From NCBI RefSeq assembly GCF_000218685.1, contig NW_006763292.1:1005087-1069086 (forward strand): a DNA stretch of 64,000 nt, read 5' to 3'. Positions 23,511-34,306 of this stretch are shown piece after piece (positions within the stretch are counted from its first letter, which is position 1; the number at the start of each line of letters is the position of its first letter). The translations under genes were made by a program, and so were the position numbers. Origin of the DNA: Serpula lacrymans var. lacrymans S7.9. Taxonomy: Eukaryota; Basidiomycota; Agaricomycetes; Boletales; Serpulaceae. Under the pieces are notes generated by a model. That model searched no databases. It was not told the origin of the DNA and saw only the letters and a list, made by a program, of their open reading frames with translations.

Positions 23511-24415
23511 CTCAACACAGTACTTGTTTGTTGTGGGTAAACAACAAGAGGACGTACTGAGGAGTCTCCTTGACTTATTGGGTATTATATACTACTACAA
23601 GATGTTTCTACATGTGTACTATATGGTTGCTTAAGGATGGTAGTTGATGATGTCATAGGGCATACCTTTTTCTTCAGTTGAGATGTATTTTTTGAAGACT
23701 TCTGAAAGATCGTGATCCTGCCCAATTTTAGCATTGGCGACCATGAATTGATCTATCAGGGTGACACTTTTGTTGTCATCTTCAATGTTGTTGGCATAAT
23801 CTTCCCTTCTAGACAAAGCATCCACTTTTCCCATAGAAGTCTCAGGCTTATGAATTAATTTGTAATTGAATCTAGACAAGTACACCACGTAGTGGGTTTG
23901 TCTTTGATTCAAATTCCATGCTGCCATAAAATACTCCAAACTTCAAATTGATGCTTAGAACCTTCTAAATAGTGCCGCTAGTGCCCTAATGCTCTAATGA
24001 TGGCCAGCATCTCTTTTTTATAAATTTGATAGTTGCACTCTGTAGGCAACAAACTATGCAATAAATATGCACAAGGCCTCCAAAGATCATCAGGGTGTTT
24101 GATTGATAGGACGGCCCCAGTAGCAAAATCAGAAAAGTTGGTTCTGGAAACACTAAAATGGGAGCTGTTGTAAATGCTTCTTTAAGCTTATCAGAAGCTT
24201 CTTGTTCTTTGGAGACCCAATGCCAGAAAACTTCCTTTTTTGTGAGATTATTCAACAGTCTTGTGATATTTGCAAAGTTTTTGACAAATCTTTGATAGAA
24301 GTTGCCTAAGCTAAGGAAGGCCCTAACTCCTTTGACACAAGTAGGTTCTGGCCATTCCAAAATAGCTTGAACTTTCTCAGGGTCTATCCTGATGCCATTC
24401 TGGCCAATTCACATA
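23511..24415 (-). mobile_element. Deleted gypsy A fragment (partial LTR fused to RT/RNase H)
   Basis: 23515-23663 matches the middle of the gypsy A LTR (AGGAGTCTCC, TATATACTACTAC, TGATGATGTCATAGGG). The next base starts pol coding, read on the minus strand: RNase H at 23939-23631 (KLIHKP then VDALSRRED) and the RT connection region at 24360-23986 (GVRAFLSLGNFYQRF). Integrase, the chromodomain and the rest of the LTR are missing, so an internal deletion joined the LTR to RNase H. Frames are broken. Confidence 0.85.
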
Positions 24416-25644
24416 GTATAGTAATAACTTTCCATCTTAGATGGGGCATTATTACCTGATAATATTACTATATAGACGGGGCCAGCAGAGTCCGGCAGAG
24501 TGTACCAGCTGGGCCCTGTTAGACGTGATATGATTGTGCCCATCCTCAACAACCTGGCTGAGTGAGAGTCCGTTTATTGAAGATGACCCGGCTTGATCAT
24601 AGGATGATGAGTGGCAAAGAGCGCATTAGGTTGCTGAGATGCAGTGTGGTCTTAACTCCACTCTTGATAAATATCTGGGCTATTATTAAATCTTGACAAT
24701 TCTGCCTTCTAAGGTCCTGATAGATTGGAGACATCTATGAGATATCTTTAGGTATACATTTACATATAGCAATACAATTATCTACTTGAATTTTGGTATA
24801 CCCAGGTCAAAGGCATTAGTCTCTGTGCTCTCTTTTACTTTCTCTGTCACAGATGGAGCACTGACACTGAAAACAAGTCCTTCTTTTCCACTATTATCCT
24901 GGTCTCAATGTTCAGGCATTGGTGGTGTTAAATATCTAGCTTTTGATGATGTCCTTTGTACACAAGGGAACACTATGTCAAAGTCTGAGGGCCCGGGCAT
25001 CCCTAATTTTGTGCTCCCAGGGTTGTTACAATTAGGTCTCTTGCATGGCACCCCAATATCAAAGATATTGTTTGTAAGAGTGGGTGCCAGGGAGAGGTTT
25101 GAGGAGGGCCCTGGGTAGGGAGCGGAGGAAGGCCCCAGGGAGGGCATAGAGGAAGGCCCCAGGGAGCATTTGGAGGAATTCGGGGAGCACTCAGATGAGT
25201 TGGACCTCCCTGGGGATGGCAAATTGTCTGATAAGCCAGTTGACTCACTTGAAATTGCTGATAAAATGTATATCAGACCTTTTAAGTACAAGTAAATGTA
25301 TGAACTTTCAATTCATGGTTGTTAGACCATATATAGTGGGTAATATGGGTAAATCTGAAGAGAAAGTATTTCAAGATGGTGGTGAAATAATATTTGATGA
25401 TGGGACATACCTGAGGATGGTTCTTGGGCACTGGATTTCTGCTGGGGAGTTGGTATTTGCAATGTTTACGGCGTTTGATTGTGAAAAATACAATTCCGAC
25501 TTTCATCACGTGCAATCATGTGCATTTTTCTCAAAATTCCCACAGGCGCAATTTGTGGCACCAGATCCATGTATACTGTGTCTGAACCCTTTATTACCCT
25601 ACACCACACTTTCATCACATCCCCAACCAAAAAATTACTCAAAA
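24416..25644. other. Unrecognised region with short ORFs
   Basis: Open frames exist on both strands (plus 25195-25833; minus 24905-25291, rich in Pro and Ser because of a GC-rich tandem repeat at about 25100-25165). None shows a recognised motif. The plus-strand stretch DGGEIIFDDGTYLRMVLG (about 25377-25430) looks protein-like. It may be the 5' part of the gene that continues at 25645. Confidence 0.35.
25100..25168. repeat. Short GC-rich tandem repeat
   Basis: Two to three imperfect copies of a unit of about 25 bp built on GGAGGAAGGCCCCAGGGAG occur here. Confidence 0.6.
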
Positions 25645-26210
25645 ATGTCTTTTTCCACCCAAGAAAAGATCTACAAAGCCAACAAGCACATCAGGAAGGC
25701 TGTTATGTACTGGCCCCTGGTTCTTGTCCAATACAGGGACCAGTATGTGGAGATGCTGAGGAAGGAAGTAGTGAGTGGGACAGACACAATAAAGGAGGGA
25801 AACAATGCTGGGCATAACTATTATCAGCCGTGAAGATGAGACAGTGGAGGAATTTGTCTGGTTTGATCCCAGGAGACAGACTCCTGAGAGGAAGGAGGCT
25901 CTTGATAATAGGTGGTGGTTACAAGGTAAGTTTTTATTTTTTTCATTATTTTTCAATTACTTACTGACTGTTTCTTTTTACAGTGGTTCTATCTCATTCT
26001 TTTACCAACCTGCCCATTGCAACAGCAGCAGCACGGTCTGAGCAAAAAAAAGCGGGACTTTTTTTGCATGACAGTGGTGTTGTTGAAGAGGGCAAAGAGG
26101 GCAGCTCCGTCCTGGTGTTCTCCATCCCCACCCCTTGTTCCCGGGCCCTCAGAGCCATCTTGCCCCTGGTACATCTAGTGGTCAGTTCCTGGACCCATAG
26201 GACCTCCTGA
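25645..26210 (+). CDS. Unrecognised gene with one clear intron
   Basis: A possible start is the ATG at 25645 (MSFSTQEKIYKANK). A well-formed intron lies at 25926-25983 (GTAAGT, branch-like TTACTGAC, TTTTTACAG) and keeps the frame, joining EEFVWFDPRRQTPERKEALD...WWLQ to a second exon that ends with TGA at 26208-26210. Between 25770 and 25830 the frame shifts, so either another intron or a mutation is present. The product is not recognised. This could be a cellular gene or part of an unclassified transposon. Confidence 0.35.
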
Positions 26211-26294
26211 TGGCAAAGGAAAGGGAAAGACAAGGGTGGTGGTAGAGATTACCAGGGGTGTAGAGGATTTGCAGAGGAAGAGTATGGGGGAGGG

Positions 26295-26639
26295 GTGCAA
26301 GCGGTGCAGGCTGGAATCAGCAGGAGTAAGCAGACAAAGAAGTGGAGGATGTCCTGTGACAAGTGCAGCTGGGAGAAGTACAATTGTGTGTGGGACAATG
26401 ATGTGAGCCTGGGGAGCAAGTCCCAGAAGCCAGAAGTATCAGGGGCTCTGGTCACTGCTCCTGACCATCCCATCAGGATTGGGCCGCCCAGGGGAGCGCA
26501 CAAGCTGGTCTACCAGCCCCATAGAACAACCAGGACCCAATTCACAATCAGGGTCCCCCCACCTTCACAAGCAGTGATCCCAGAAAAGCGGGGATGGGAA
26601 GTTGAAGGGAGTGTTGTGGCAAGGGAGCATGATGTCTGA
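26295..26639 (+). CDS. Small ORF with a cysteine cluster
   Basis: The 114-codon frame contains CDKCSWEKYNCVW, a CX2CX6C arrangement seen in many fungal zinc-cluster hypotheticals. The rest is Pro/Arg-rich. It begins about 85 bp after the end of the preceding exon and may belong to the same gene. The start is uncertain. Confidence 0.3.
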   Translation: MQAVQAGISRSKQTKKWRMSCDKCSWEKYNCVWDNDVSLGSKSQKPEVSGALVTAPDHPIRIGPPRGAHKLVYQPHRTTRTQFTIRVPPPSQAVIPEKRGWEVEGSVVAREHDV

Positions 26640-26817
26640 GGGCATCAACAGCCTCCCTAGAATGGATGGGAAGGGGGCTGGTGGATGGTAATAGCATCCA
26701 CAACCTCCCTGGCAGGAGAGGGGATGGCCTCCCTTATCTAGGCAATCTACTGGGAGCCAGGATGGATTGCATTGGCATCTATCTCCCCGGGTTCTCTACA
26801 GGACACTTGGGGCATCA

Positions 26818-27618
26818 GGAAAAACCCTTTTGCTATATAGCGCTATATAACCACCACCTATATATATAAATGCATTCATAGAAACTATAGTACTATCAGT
26901 GCAATCATAGCTCTTATAGCTCTTATAGCTCTTATAGCACAGTAGTAGGCAAAATTTTAACCAAAGGGGAGAAGTATCTATAATTCCCTCAAACTCTGGA
27001 TTAATCTAATAAACTTGTTCAATAATAGAAAGACGCCAAAAGTGTTTGGAGTAAAGTATATTATTATAGGCAAGGTACTATAAGGGCTCTTATAGCCTAT
27101 AGAAGCCTACATAGCTCCTATAGCTGTAAAGGCCATAGTTATAATATAGTTCAAGGTGCTTAAAAGGGCCAATAAATCATACAGTATTAATTAATTATGT
27201 AGCCTGTATTAGTGAAATAGTAGTTTGTATCCCTGATACTCACAAAATAAGAATAATGATTTATCCAAATATAAGTAGTGATAATGAGTAAAAAAAATAA
27301 TCTAAGTCCATAAAAGGTCAATATATAACACCTGTATGATATATTTCATAAGCTCTCATGGTGTAGTGGATAAATGTGATGTATGGCTGTAGGATGCTTA
27401 GTCACCCAATAGCTGACTAGTAGATTGACAGTTCAAATCCTGTCTGTGTTAATTTTTTTTTATCAGCCACACAACAATTTCCAACATCTATAAGAGCATT
27501 TATAGGGCTATGTGAGGCTCTATAGATGGAAGAGGTTCTATAACAGGTTTGACCACTATAACAGCTTTATGAGTACTTATAGTGCTATAGAGCTCTATAT
27601 AGCTACCCCCATTTTTCC
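26818..27618 (+). mobile_element. Non-autonomous inverted-ended element with tRNA-like Pol III promoter, copy 1
   Basis: It begins GGAAAAACCC and ends in TTTTTCC, and in this copy the inverted ends extend outward as CATCA/TGATG. A nearly identical copy in reverse orientation lies at 45677-46467. The interior is AT-rich with repeated TCTTATAG/CTATAAGAG palindromes and no ORF. A tRNA-like unit is embedded at about 27353-27460. It is best described as a MITE/SINE-like composite. Confidence 0.8.
27353..27460 (+). ncRNA. tRNA-like Pol III transcription unit inside the element
   Basis: An A-box-like TGGTGTAGTGG (about 27358-27368) and a B-box-like AGTTCAAATCC (about 27430-27440) are followed by a run of eight or nine T residues suitable as a Pol III terminator. 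The T-arm stem GACAG/CTGTC can form, but the 5' and 3' ends do not form an acceptor stem. It is therefore read as tRNA-derived and not as a working tRNA gene. Confidence 0.6.
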
Positions 27619-27838
27619 TGATGGGAGGCCTCCTTGACTCCTGAAATGTGGATTGTGTCTGTGGAGGAGGAAAACAGGGTACAGGGCTAGCAGCAGGTGG
27701 GGGAGTGGGGTGAGCAGGAGCTGTCCCACCCCAATTTCTCCTCCTGGCACTCCCAAATTATTCAGGCAGGAGAAAACACTTTTGGACATTCCTGGAACAC
27801 CTTGTCCTTCCCCCGGACCCCCTCCTTACTGGCCTTTT

Positions 27839-28103
27839 TGTTAGTTTTGGTGATTCTGCACCTTTGTGCTACCTATATATCTTCATTCCTTTCTCTATCT
27901 ATTCTTCTATCATTCACTATTGATTGTGTTCTCTATTATTTCGCCTTTGTGGCTGCTTTGTTTACCTTTGTTTACAAAACTTCGGACAGTACTGCAGAGT
28001 CCAATGCTTCCTATTCTCTAGTTACTCACATTGGACTCTAATTCCAGTCCCTGATTGCTCTCAGCAAGTGGCTAGACACTTCCTTCAAGCTTTGTTCTTA
28101 ATA
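27839..28103 (+). repeat. 5' LTR of copia D
   Basis: It is 265 bp and very similar to 33987-34306, except that the latter has about 52 bp extra containing a second CAGTTACTCACATTGGACTC copy. Confidence 0.9.
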
Positions 28104-28115
28104 GGTTATCAGCCC
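28104..28115 (+). other. Primer-binding site of copia D
   Basis: GGTTATCAGCCC follows the LTR. It differs by one base from the initiator-tRNA-Met anticodon-arm complement seen in copia A and B. Confidence 0.6.
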
Positions 28116-29269
28116 TGTGCTCTAGCCATCTTCCTGACCTCATATCTCACCATCCAAGTGTCCTACTGCTTATCCATCGTAACCATCGTCTTCTGGGACT
28201 CTTATTATCTCATCCATCACCTCAGATTACTCTGATCTCATCTTGATCTCCAACAACAACTCCTTGTTGCAAGTTACCCCTATTTTGGACACTTTTTTGG
28301 TCTTATCTGCACCATATCTCGCCCAATCCTTATCTGATTGTCCTGTAACTTCTACCATCGTCTTCTACGGCCTAAATAACCCTAGAAGACCTGTCAGAGC
28401 GGTTGGATTTGAGCTGGATCTTTCGGTGAGCCTTCATCATCATTTAATCACCTTTTGGCCCCCTATTCCATATCTCCACATCCTGTGCTCGGATCTTGGC
28501 CCTATTTGAGCCATCTACTACCCTATACTATTGCACTTTACACCCTCAATTTGGGGGCAATCCATCCACTCCATCATCCTCTGTGAAGTTCGCATCTTTG
28601 GCACTTTCACCCCTATTGGACCCCTATTGCATATCTCCACATCCTGTGCTTCACTTCTTGTGATATTTGGGCCATATATTACTCTATAAAAATGTTCCCT
28701 ATACCTCTGATTTGGTGGCAATCCATCCATCTTATCTGTCTCTGCATCAATTTCGACTTTTTGCCCTATTTTTCGCTTTTTGGCATATCTGGTGTGTGCA
28801 TAAAGCTCCAATCTTCTCTACTCTGTCCATTATCAGATAGAACAAGCCTATAGACTGTGAAGCTCGCCTGCATTGCCTCAGTTTGCTGTTGCCTAGAGCC
28901 TCTCTCAGTCTGCGGTGTTTGGGGAGCTTAAGTCACTTTGTTGACTCATATACAAGCCCTATTAACCAACACTGTCTCGAGGCGATTTCTCTGTTAATAT
29001 CAGTGTGGAATTGAAAGGGGAACACAGGCGTAACCCTGTAGCAGCACTAGGAAGCCTTAGCACCCTCCTGGATCGCTTTTGGACGCTTTTTGGACCCTAT
29101 TTGGACCTATCCTTGCGCTTTCTGACCCTCTCCATATCCTCTCTCTACCGCCTCACCATCTTATCTGCTCGCCTCCTACTGTTGCCCATTGTCTTTGCCA
29201 CTATTCCATCGCCTATAGCCGTCTCCTACATCATTTATCATTGCTCTATTGTCTTATACAACACCCATC
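28116..29269 (+). other. Long 5' leader of copia D
   Basis: About 1.15 kb lies between the primer site and the gag ATG. It holds no convincing ORF. A module with GGCAATCCATCCA occurs twice (about 28556 and 28717), and CATATCTCCACATCCTGTGC occurs twice (about 28469 and 28630), so part of the leader is an internal duplication of about 160 bp. Confidence 0.6.
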
Positions 29270-30247
29270 ATGTCTGACTCTGATCCCAAGTTCCATCCCT
29301 TGTCTGGCACTAACTACCCCCAGTGGAGTGGTGAAATGCAAGCTTGGTTGATGACCAAGGGACTGTGGAGGCTCGTCTCTGGCGCTGAAAAGTGTCCTGG
29401 GACTGACACTGAAGCAATAGAGAAATGGGAGTTGAGAGCTGAAAAGGCTGCTGGTGCATTATACCTCAATGTCACCAAAGAGCAGCGCATCCATCTTGAT
29501 GGCATCATTGATGATCCTGTCAAGATCTGGGAGAAACTGGAAATTGTGCACGTCTCTAAAAAGCCTGGGACGAGATTTAATGCCTATGACGACTTCTTCT
29601 CTATCAGAAAGAAGGAGGACGAGTCCCTGCAGTCTCTCATGACCAGAATTGACGAAGGCATGCATCAAATTCAAAATCTTTGTCCTACTGGCTTCTCATT
29701 GTCTGAATTGGACAATGAATTGACATGCATGGCCATGATTAGGGCGCTTCCTGATCAATATGCCCACTTCACTTCATCTCTACTACTTCTGGGCACCTTG
29801 AACAAGACCCAGCTCAGGGATGCTTTCCTTGCTGAAGAGGTCAATCGCCATCGTCGTGCTGAAGTCGATTCTGCCTTGCATTCTTCGTCTACCACTGCCA
29901 ATAGTACCTGCACCCATCCTAACTGCCATCATTGCAACCAATCCACCACCTCTACTCGCGTTCAGTGTGATTTCTGTGGTTTACTTGGTCATACCCAAGA
30001 CAAATGCCACAGATACATTGCTAGTCGCCAACAGGCAGTGGAGGGTGCTAAGAATCGCTACAAGCGTGGCAATAAGGCTCAGGCAGGCTCCAGCAACTCT
30101 CAGAATACCTCTCAGCAGCCCAAATCTTCGCCCAACAATGCCAATTCATCTACTGTGGTCACTGAATCAGCTGGAAATGCAAGTCTTCGTTCTATTCATC
30201 CCTCTGATCCTCATTGCCCTCTCCAACTTGATGCTGACATTGATTGA
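29270..30247 (+). pseudogene. copia D Gag, ending at a premature TGA
   Basis: The Gag of a copia element forms the particle and binds RNA. It starts at the ATG 29270 (MSDSDPKFHPLSGTNYPQW) and has a typical UBN2-like helical capsid region and a CX2CX4HX4C zinc knuckle (CDFCGLLGHTQDKC, about 29965-30010). The frame stops at TGA 30245-30247, just four codons before the protease motif DTGATSHM. The downstream frame is the same, so this stop (probably TGG or CGA originally) breaks the polyprotein. Confidence 0.85.
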
Positions 30248-33200
30248 AATGCAGACACAGGCGCCACTTCTCATATGACACCTCATCGTCATTGGGTGCA
30301 CCACTATACCCCATATTGTGTGCCAATCAAGCTGGCTGATCACACTGTTGTCTATTCAGCTGGTGTTGGTACTGTGGTGTTTAATCCTGTGATGAATGGC
30401 AAAGTGGCTAGGGCTGTGGAATTCTCTAGAGTGCTCCATGTACCAGATCTTCGAAATAATCTCCTCTCAGTCTTGTATTTAACTCGTCAAAGTGGTTTCA
30501 ATGTCACTATTTCATCTCATTCCATGTCCTTTATGCGTGACAACACTCTCTTGTTCACTGCAACTATCAATGACAACAATGCAGCATTCCTTGATGGATC
30601 TACTGCTGCTTGTGTTGAATTGGGACATTTTACTGCGACTATACCACTTGATTTGATGCTCTGGCATCGCAGATTGGCTCACCACCATCATGCTGATGTC
30701 AAGAGACTGATACAGAGAGATCTGGTCACTGGGCTTACACTGGAATCCAAGGCTGCTCCTGATCCTGTCTGTGAACCGTGCTTGTCTGGCAAGATGCATG
30801 CCAATCCATTCCCCTCATCTGATACTCGCTCTGCTCATCCTTTGGATCTCGTCCATTCTGATGTACACCAAGTCTCTTCCCCCACATTCTCTGGTTATCG
30901 CTACTGGGTCACCTTCATTGACAATCACAGTCAATTCCGTGTTGTTGTGCATCTCAAGGCCAAGTCAGATGTCTTTGATGCTTTCAAGAGATTCAAGGCT
31001 TATGCTGAGACTCAATTGGAGCGTAAAATCAAGGCTCTGCGCGATGACAAAGGGGGAGAGTACATGTCCAAGGAATTTGAGCAATTCACAGATGACCATG
31101 GGATTGTCAGACAGCATACCACCAGGACAAAAGAGGTGTCTTTGGCTCTCATATGGAGAAATGTGTGTTCATTGGTTACCCTGAGGGGTACAAGGGATGG
31201 AAATTCTACAATCCTACCACCAAGCGCACTGTTATCTTTGAGAGAGCTGATTTTGATGAGCGCTACTTCCCTGGCTTGCAGAGGTCTTCTGACAATGTCC
31301 CGCCTCCACCTCCCACTCCACCTTCGCTATCCATGCCATTGGGCCTGATTGAGGATGTCCCTGCACCAGGTCCAGGGGGAGATATGGGCCCACCAGCTGC
31401 GCTTCAGCAGCCTCAGCCATTGCCTGACAATGGGCCTCATTTGGACCTTGATGCAAAACCACCTGTGAATCAACCTCCTGAGCTTCCAAATCACCCTCCT
31501 CATTGCTCACCTTCTCCTGACTTGCCTATTGCACTGAGACGCCCTGCAAGGGCTAGGAGACCACCTAGACCATGGTGGCTTCAACACAGACAACCTACTC
31601 CTGCCATTGAGAGTGATAACAGTGATAGTAGTGATTCTGAGGCAGTTGATGATGAAGTGGCACACTTTGGAGACTCTGCTGAGCCTAGGTCATTTTCAGA
31701 TGCAATGAAGCATCCTGATGCAGATAAATGGAGAGAGGCAGCCATGGAAGAGCTTCAAGCTCATGAGCGCAATGGTACTTGGTCACTAGTGGAACTACCT
31801 CCTGGAGTCAAGGCTATTGGTGGCAAGTGGGTCTTCAAGATCAAGCACAACTCAGATGGCACTGTTGAGCGCTACAAGGCCAGATATGTGGCCAAAGGTT
31901 ATAACCAGTGCCCTGGCTTTGATTTCCTCGAAATATTTGCACCTACTGTCCGCATATCATCCATCAGAGTTGTCCTTTCCATTGCAGCCATCCACAACCT
32001 CCATTTGCGCTCCATTGACATTTCCCATGCATTCCTGAATGGAGTCATGGATGTCAAGGTCTACATGCATCAGCCAGAGGGATTCCATCAGGGTCCTCGC
32101 AATCTTGTTTGCCAGTTGGACAAGGTCATCTATGGGACAAAGCAGGGAGGCAGAATGTGGAACCAGAAGATGCACACTGTGCTTGAAAAACCCGGATTCA
32201 AGCGTACTTATTCAGACTCTGCCATCTATGTCTTTAACAGAGCTGATGTGCACATTATCCTGCCTGTCTTTGTTGATGACATGACACTGGCATCCACTTC
32301 TACTTCTGCACTTGACCAAGCTGTCAAGGACCTCTCCCTGCACTTTAAGCTTCGTGATCTTGGCCCTACTTCTTACCTACTTGGCATTTCCATCACTAGA
32401 GACCTAAGTAATCGCACCATCTCCCTCTCCTAACATTAGTACACTCTGGATATTCTGGAGCGCTTTGGCATGAAGGACTGCAAGCCTGTGTCCACTCCCA
32501 TAGATCCTGGTTTGCGCCTCACCAAGGACATGTCTCCCAAAACATCCAGTGATGCTGCTTTGATGAAGGACATTCCCTACCTTGCTGCTGTTGGTGCTCT
32601 GATGTATCTGGCCACTACCACTCGTCCTGACATTGCCTTCACTGTTGGAGTCCTTGCTGTAAGGACCATTTCATTATTTTCTTATCTTTGCTATGTCTTG
32701 GTTCTCAAACGCTTTTCCCATTACGCCTCTGGCTCTAGGGCTAGAGGTATCGTTTGCCGTTCTACTTCTCATAGCCCTCACAGGCTTTCTTAACCATCGC
32801 TACCATTTTATATCACAGATCAGAGACTGGGTATCGCTCCCAGCCAGCCAGCACACTGGGTAGGGACTGGTAGTAGGCATCTCGCCAACCAGCTCCAAGC
32901 CCCAGTAAAGCCTGGTTATACTAATAACACCTTATTCAGGATCGTACCTCATTATGAGGATATGGTTCCTGAACACGCGTGACAATCCTCTATTATTAGT
33001 ACAAGTCTCTCACCTGCTGATTAATCAAGTCAAAAGTTGTACAATAGTTACTCTCCCTTTTTCTTATTGGTCGATTGATTCCTCAGACCACTTTTCGTAT
33101 ATTCTCCTTTCGGTCTGAGGAACGAACAGTTCACTATATAAAGCCTTACCTATTCATGTATGGCTCCTTAGTTTTCTATTACTGAATTTACCCGCTTTAC

Positions 33201-33957
33201 TCCTCAACTAAAACCTTTGAAGCTTACCTCTCAAAGTCCTCTACTCGCTATATTTACTAGCGTCTGTTGACCTCAAGCTCATCGAACCCCTTACTCCCTG
33301 CAAGTGCAGAAGGAGACAGGTTTCGTTTTTGTTATAGTTTATCGTTGCCTCACACTTGCCAGATATAACTCTAATCCTGGTCTTACTCACTGGAGCGCTG
33401 TCAAGCACTTGTTCCACTACTTGCAAGGCACCCTTGATCATTCCCTTGTCCTTGGTCCTGATCCCAATTCCACTGAACTCTTCACCACTTTCTCTGATGC
33501 TGATCATGGTGGTGACAAGGACTCTGGTCGTTCTACTGGTGCCTATATTGTCAAGATGGGATCTGGTGCTGTCTCCTGGAGCTCCAAGCTTCAGAACATT
33601 GTTGCTCTGTCCACCACTGAAGCAGAATACATTGCTGCTGTTGAGGCTGGCAAAGAGATTTGCTGGATGCGAAATTTGTTGAAGGAAATGGGCTATCCTA
33701 TCACCTCTCCTTCCACTCTTCATATTGACAACCAATCTGCCATCTCTGTATCCAAGAACCCTGAGCACCATGGTCGGATTAAACACCTTGATCTGCGATG
33801 GCATTGGTTGAGAGATGTTGTTGACTCTGGGCAGATTGCTCCTACCTTTGTTCCCACTGCTGAAATGCCTGCAGACTTGTTGACCAAGGCTCTTGCCAAG
33901 CCTAAAGTGGAAGTGTTCAGGAAGATGATGGGACTTATTAGATCAGGGGGGAGCTGA
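30248..33957 (+). pseudogene. copia D Pol: protease, integrase, RT, RNase H
   Basis: Protease DTGATSHMTPHRHW starts at about 30257. The integrase zinc finger (HRRLAHHHH...CEPC, about 30665-30780) and core D residues (HSDVH, RDDKGGEY) are present. At about 31120 a deletion joins HTTRT directly to the linker before IGYPEGYKGW, removing the catalytic Glu region. RT runs from about 31690 with RYKARYVAKGY and an intact catalytic VDD (VFVDDM, about 32270). TAA at 32431 and TAG at 32437 would be CAA and CAG before C-to-T change. RNase H is split by the solo LTR at 32658-33354 and ends at 33957 with HHGRIKHLDLRWHWLR upstream. Confidence 0.9.
32658..33354 (+). repeat. Solo LTR (697 bp) with perfect target duplication
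   Basis: It starts TGTAAGG and ends CCTCACA and is flanked by CTTGC on both sides (32653-32657 and 33355-33359). Removing it restores the copia D RNase H reading frame (VLA-RYNSNPG). It has a CACTATATAAAG box at about 33131. The ends resemble gypsy LTRs, but no full-length member is in the window. Confidence 0.9.
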
Positions 33958-33986
33958 TGCTTGGGAGGTGCAGCATCAGGGGGGAG

Positions 33987-34306
33987 TGTTAGTTTTGGTG
34001 ATTCTGCACCTTTGTGCTACCTATATATTTTCATTCCTTTCTCTATCTATTCTTCTATCATTCACTATTGATTGTGTTCTCTATTATTTCGCCTTTGTGG
34101 CTGCTTTGTTTACCTTTGTTTACAAAACTTCGGACAGTACTGCAGAGTCCAATGCTTCCTATTCTCTAGTTACTCACATTGGACTCTAGGTACTGTATAC
34201 CTGTCATACTCTCTAATAATACAGTTACTCACATTGGACTCTAGTTCCAGTCCCTGATTGCTCTCAGCAAGTGGCTAGACACTTCCTTCAAGCTTTGTTC
34301 TTAATA
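33987..34306 (+). repeat. 3' LTR of copia D
   Basis: It follows the polypurine tract GGGGGGAG and is 320 bp with the extra duplicated module. Confidence 0.9.

Larger units (their letters stand above)
27839..34306 (+). mobile_element. Ty1/copia retrotransposon, family D
   Basis: LTRs at 27839-28103 and 33987-34306 start TGTTAGTTTTGG and end TTCTTAATA. The primer site GGTTATCAGCCC follows at 28104 and the polypurine tract ATCAGGGGGGAG precedes 33987. Gag-pol is largely readable but carries point stops, an integrase deletion and a 697-bp solo LTR in RNase H. The 5-mers flanking the element (CTTTT and AGCTG) do not match. The right flank is helicase sequence while the left is not, so the two ends may come from different insertions. 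Confidence 0.9.

Noticed and set aside
24905..25291. Secreted or structural Pro/Ser-rich protein
   Set aside because: The composition comes from a short GC-rich tandem repeat, and no signal peptide or homologous motif is visible.
27353..27460. A functional tRNA gene
   Set aside because: The A and B boxes are good, but the ends do not form an acceptor stem, the T-arm spacing is off by one, and the whole unit is repeated inside a mobile element at 45677-46467.
31232..31510. Minus-strand gene within copia D
   Set aside because: It lies opposite the proline-rich linker of the copia D polyprotein and is a reverse-frame artefact.
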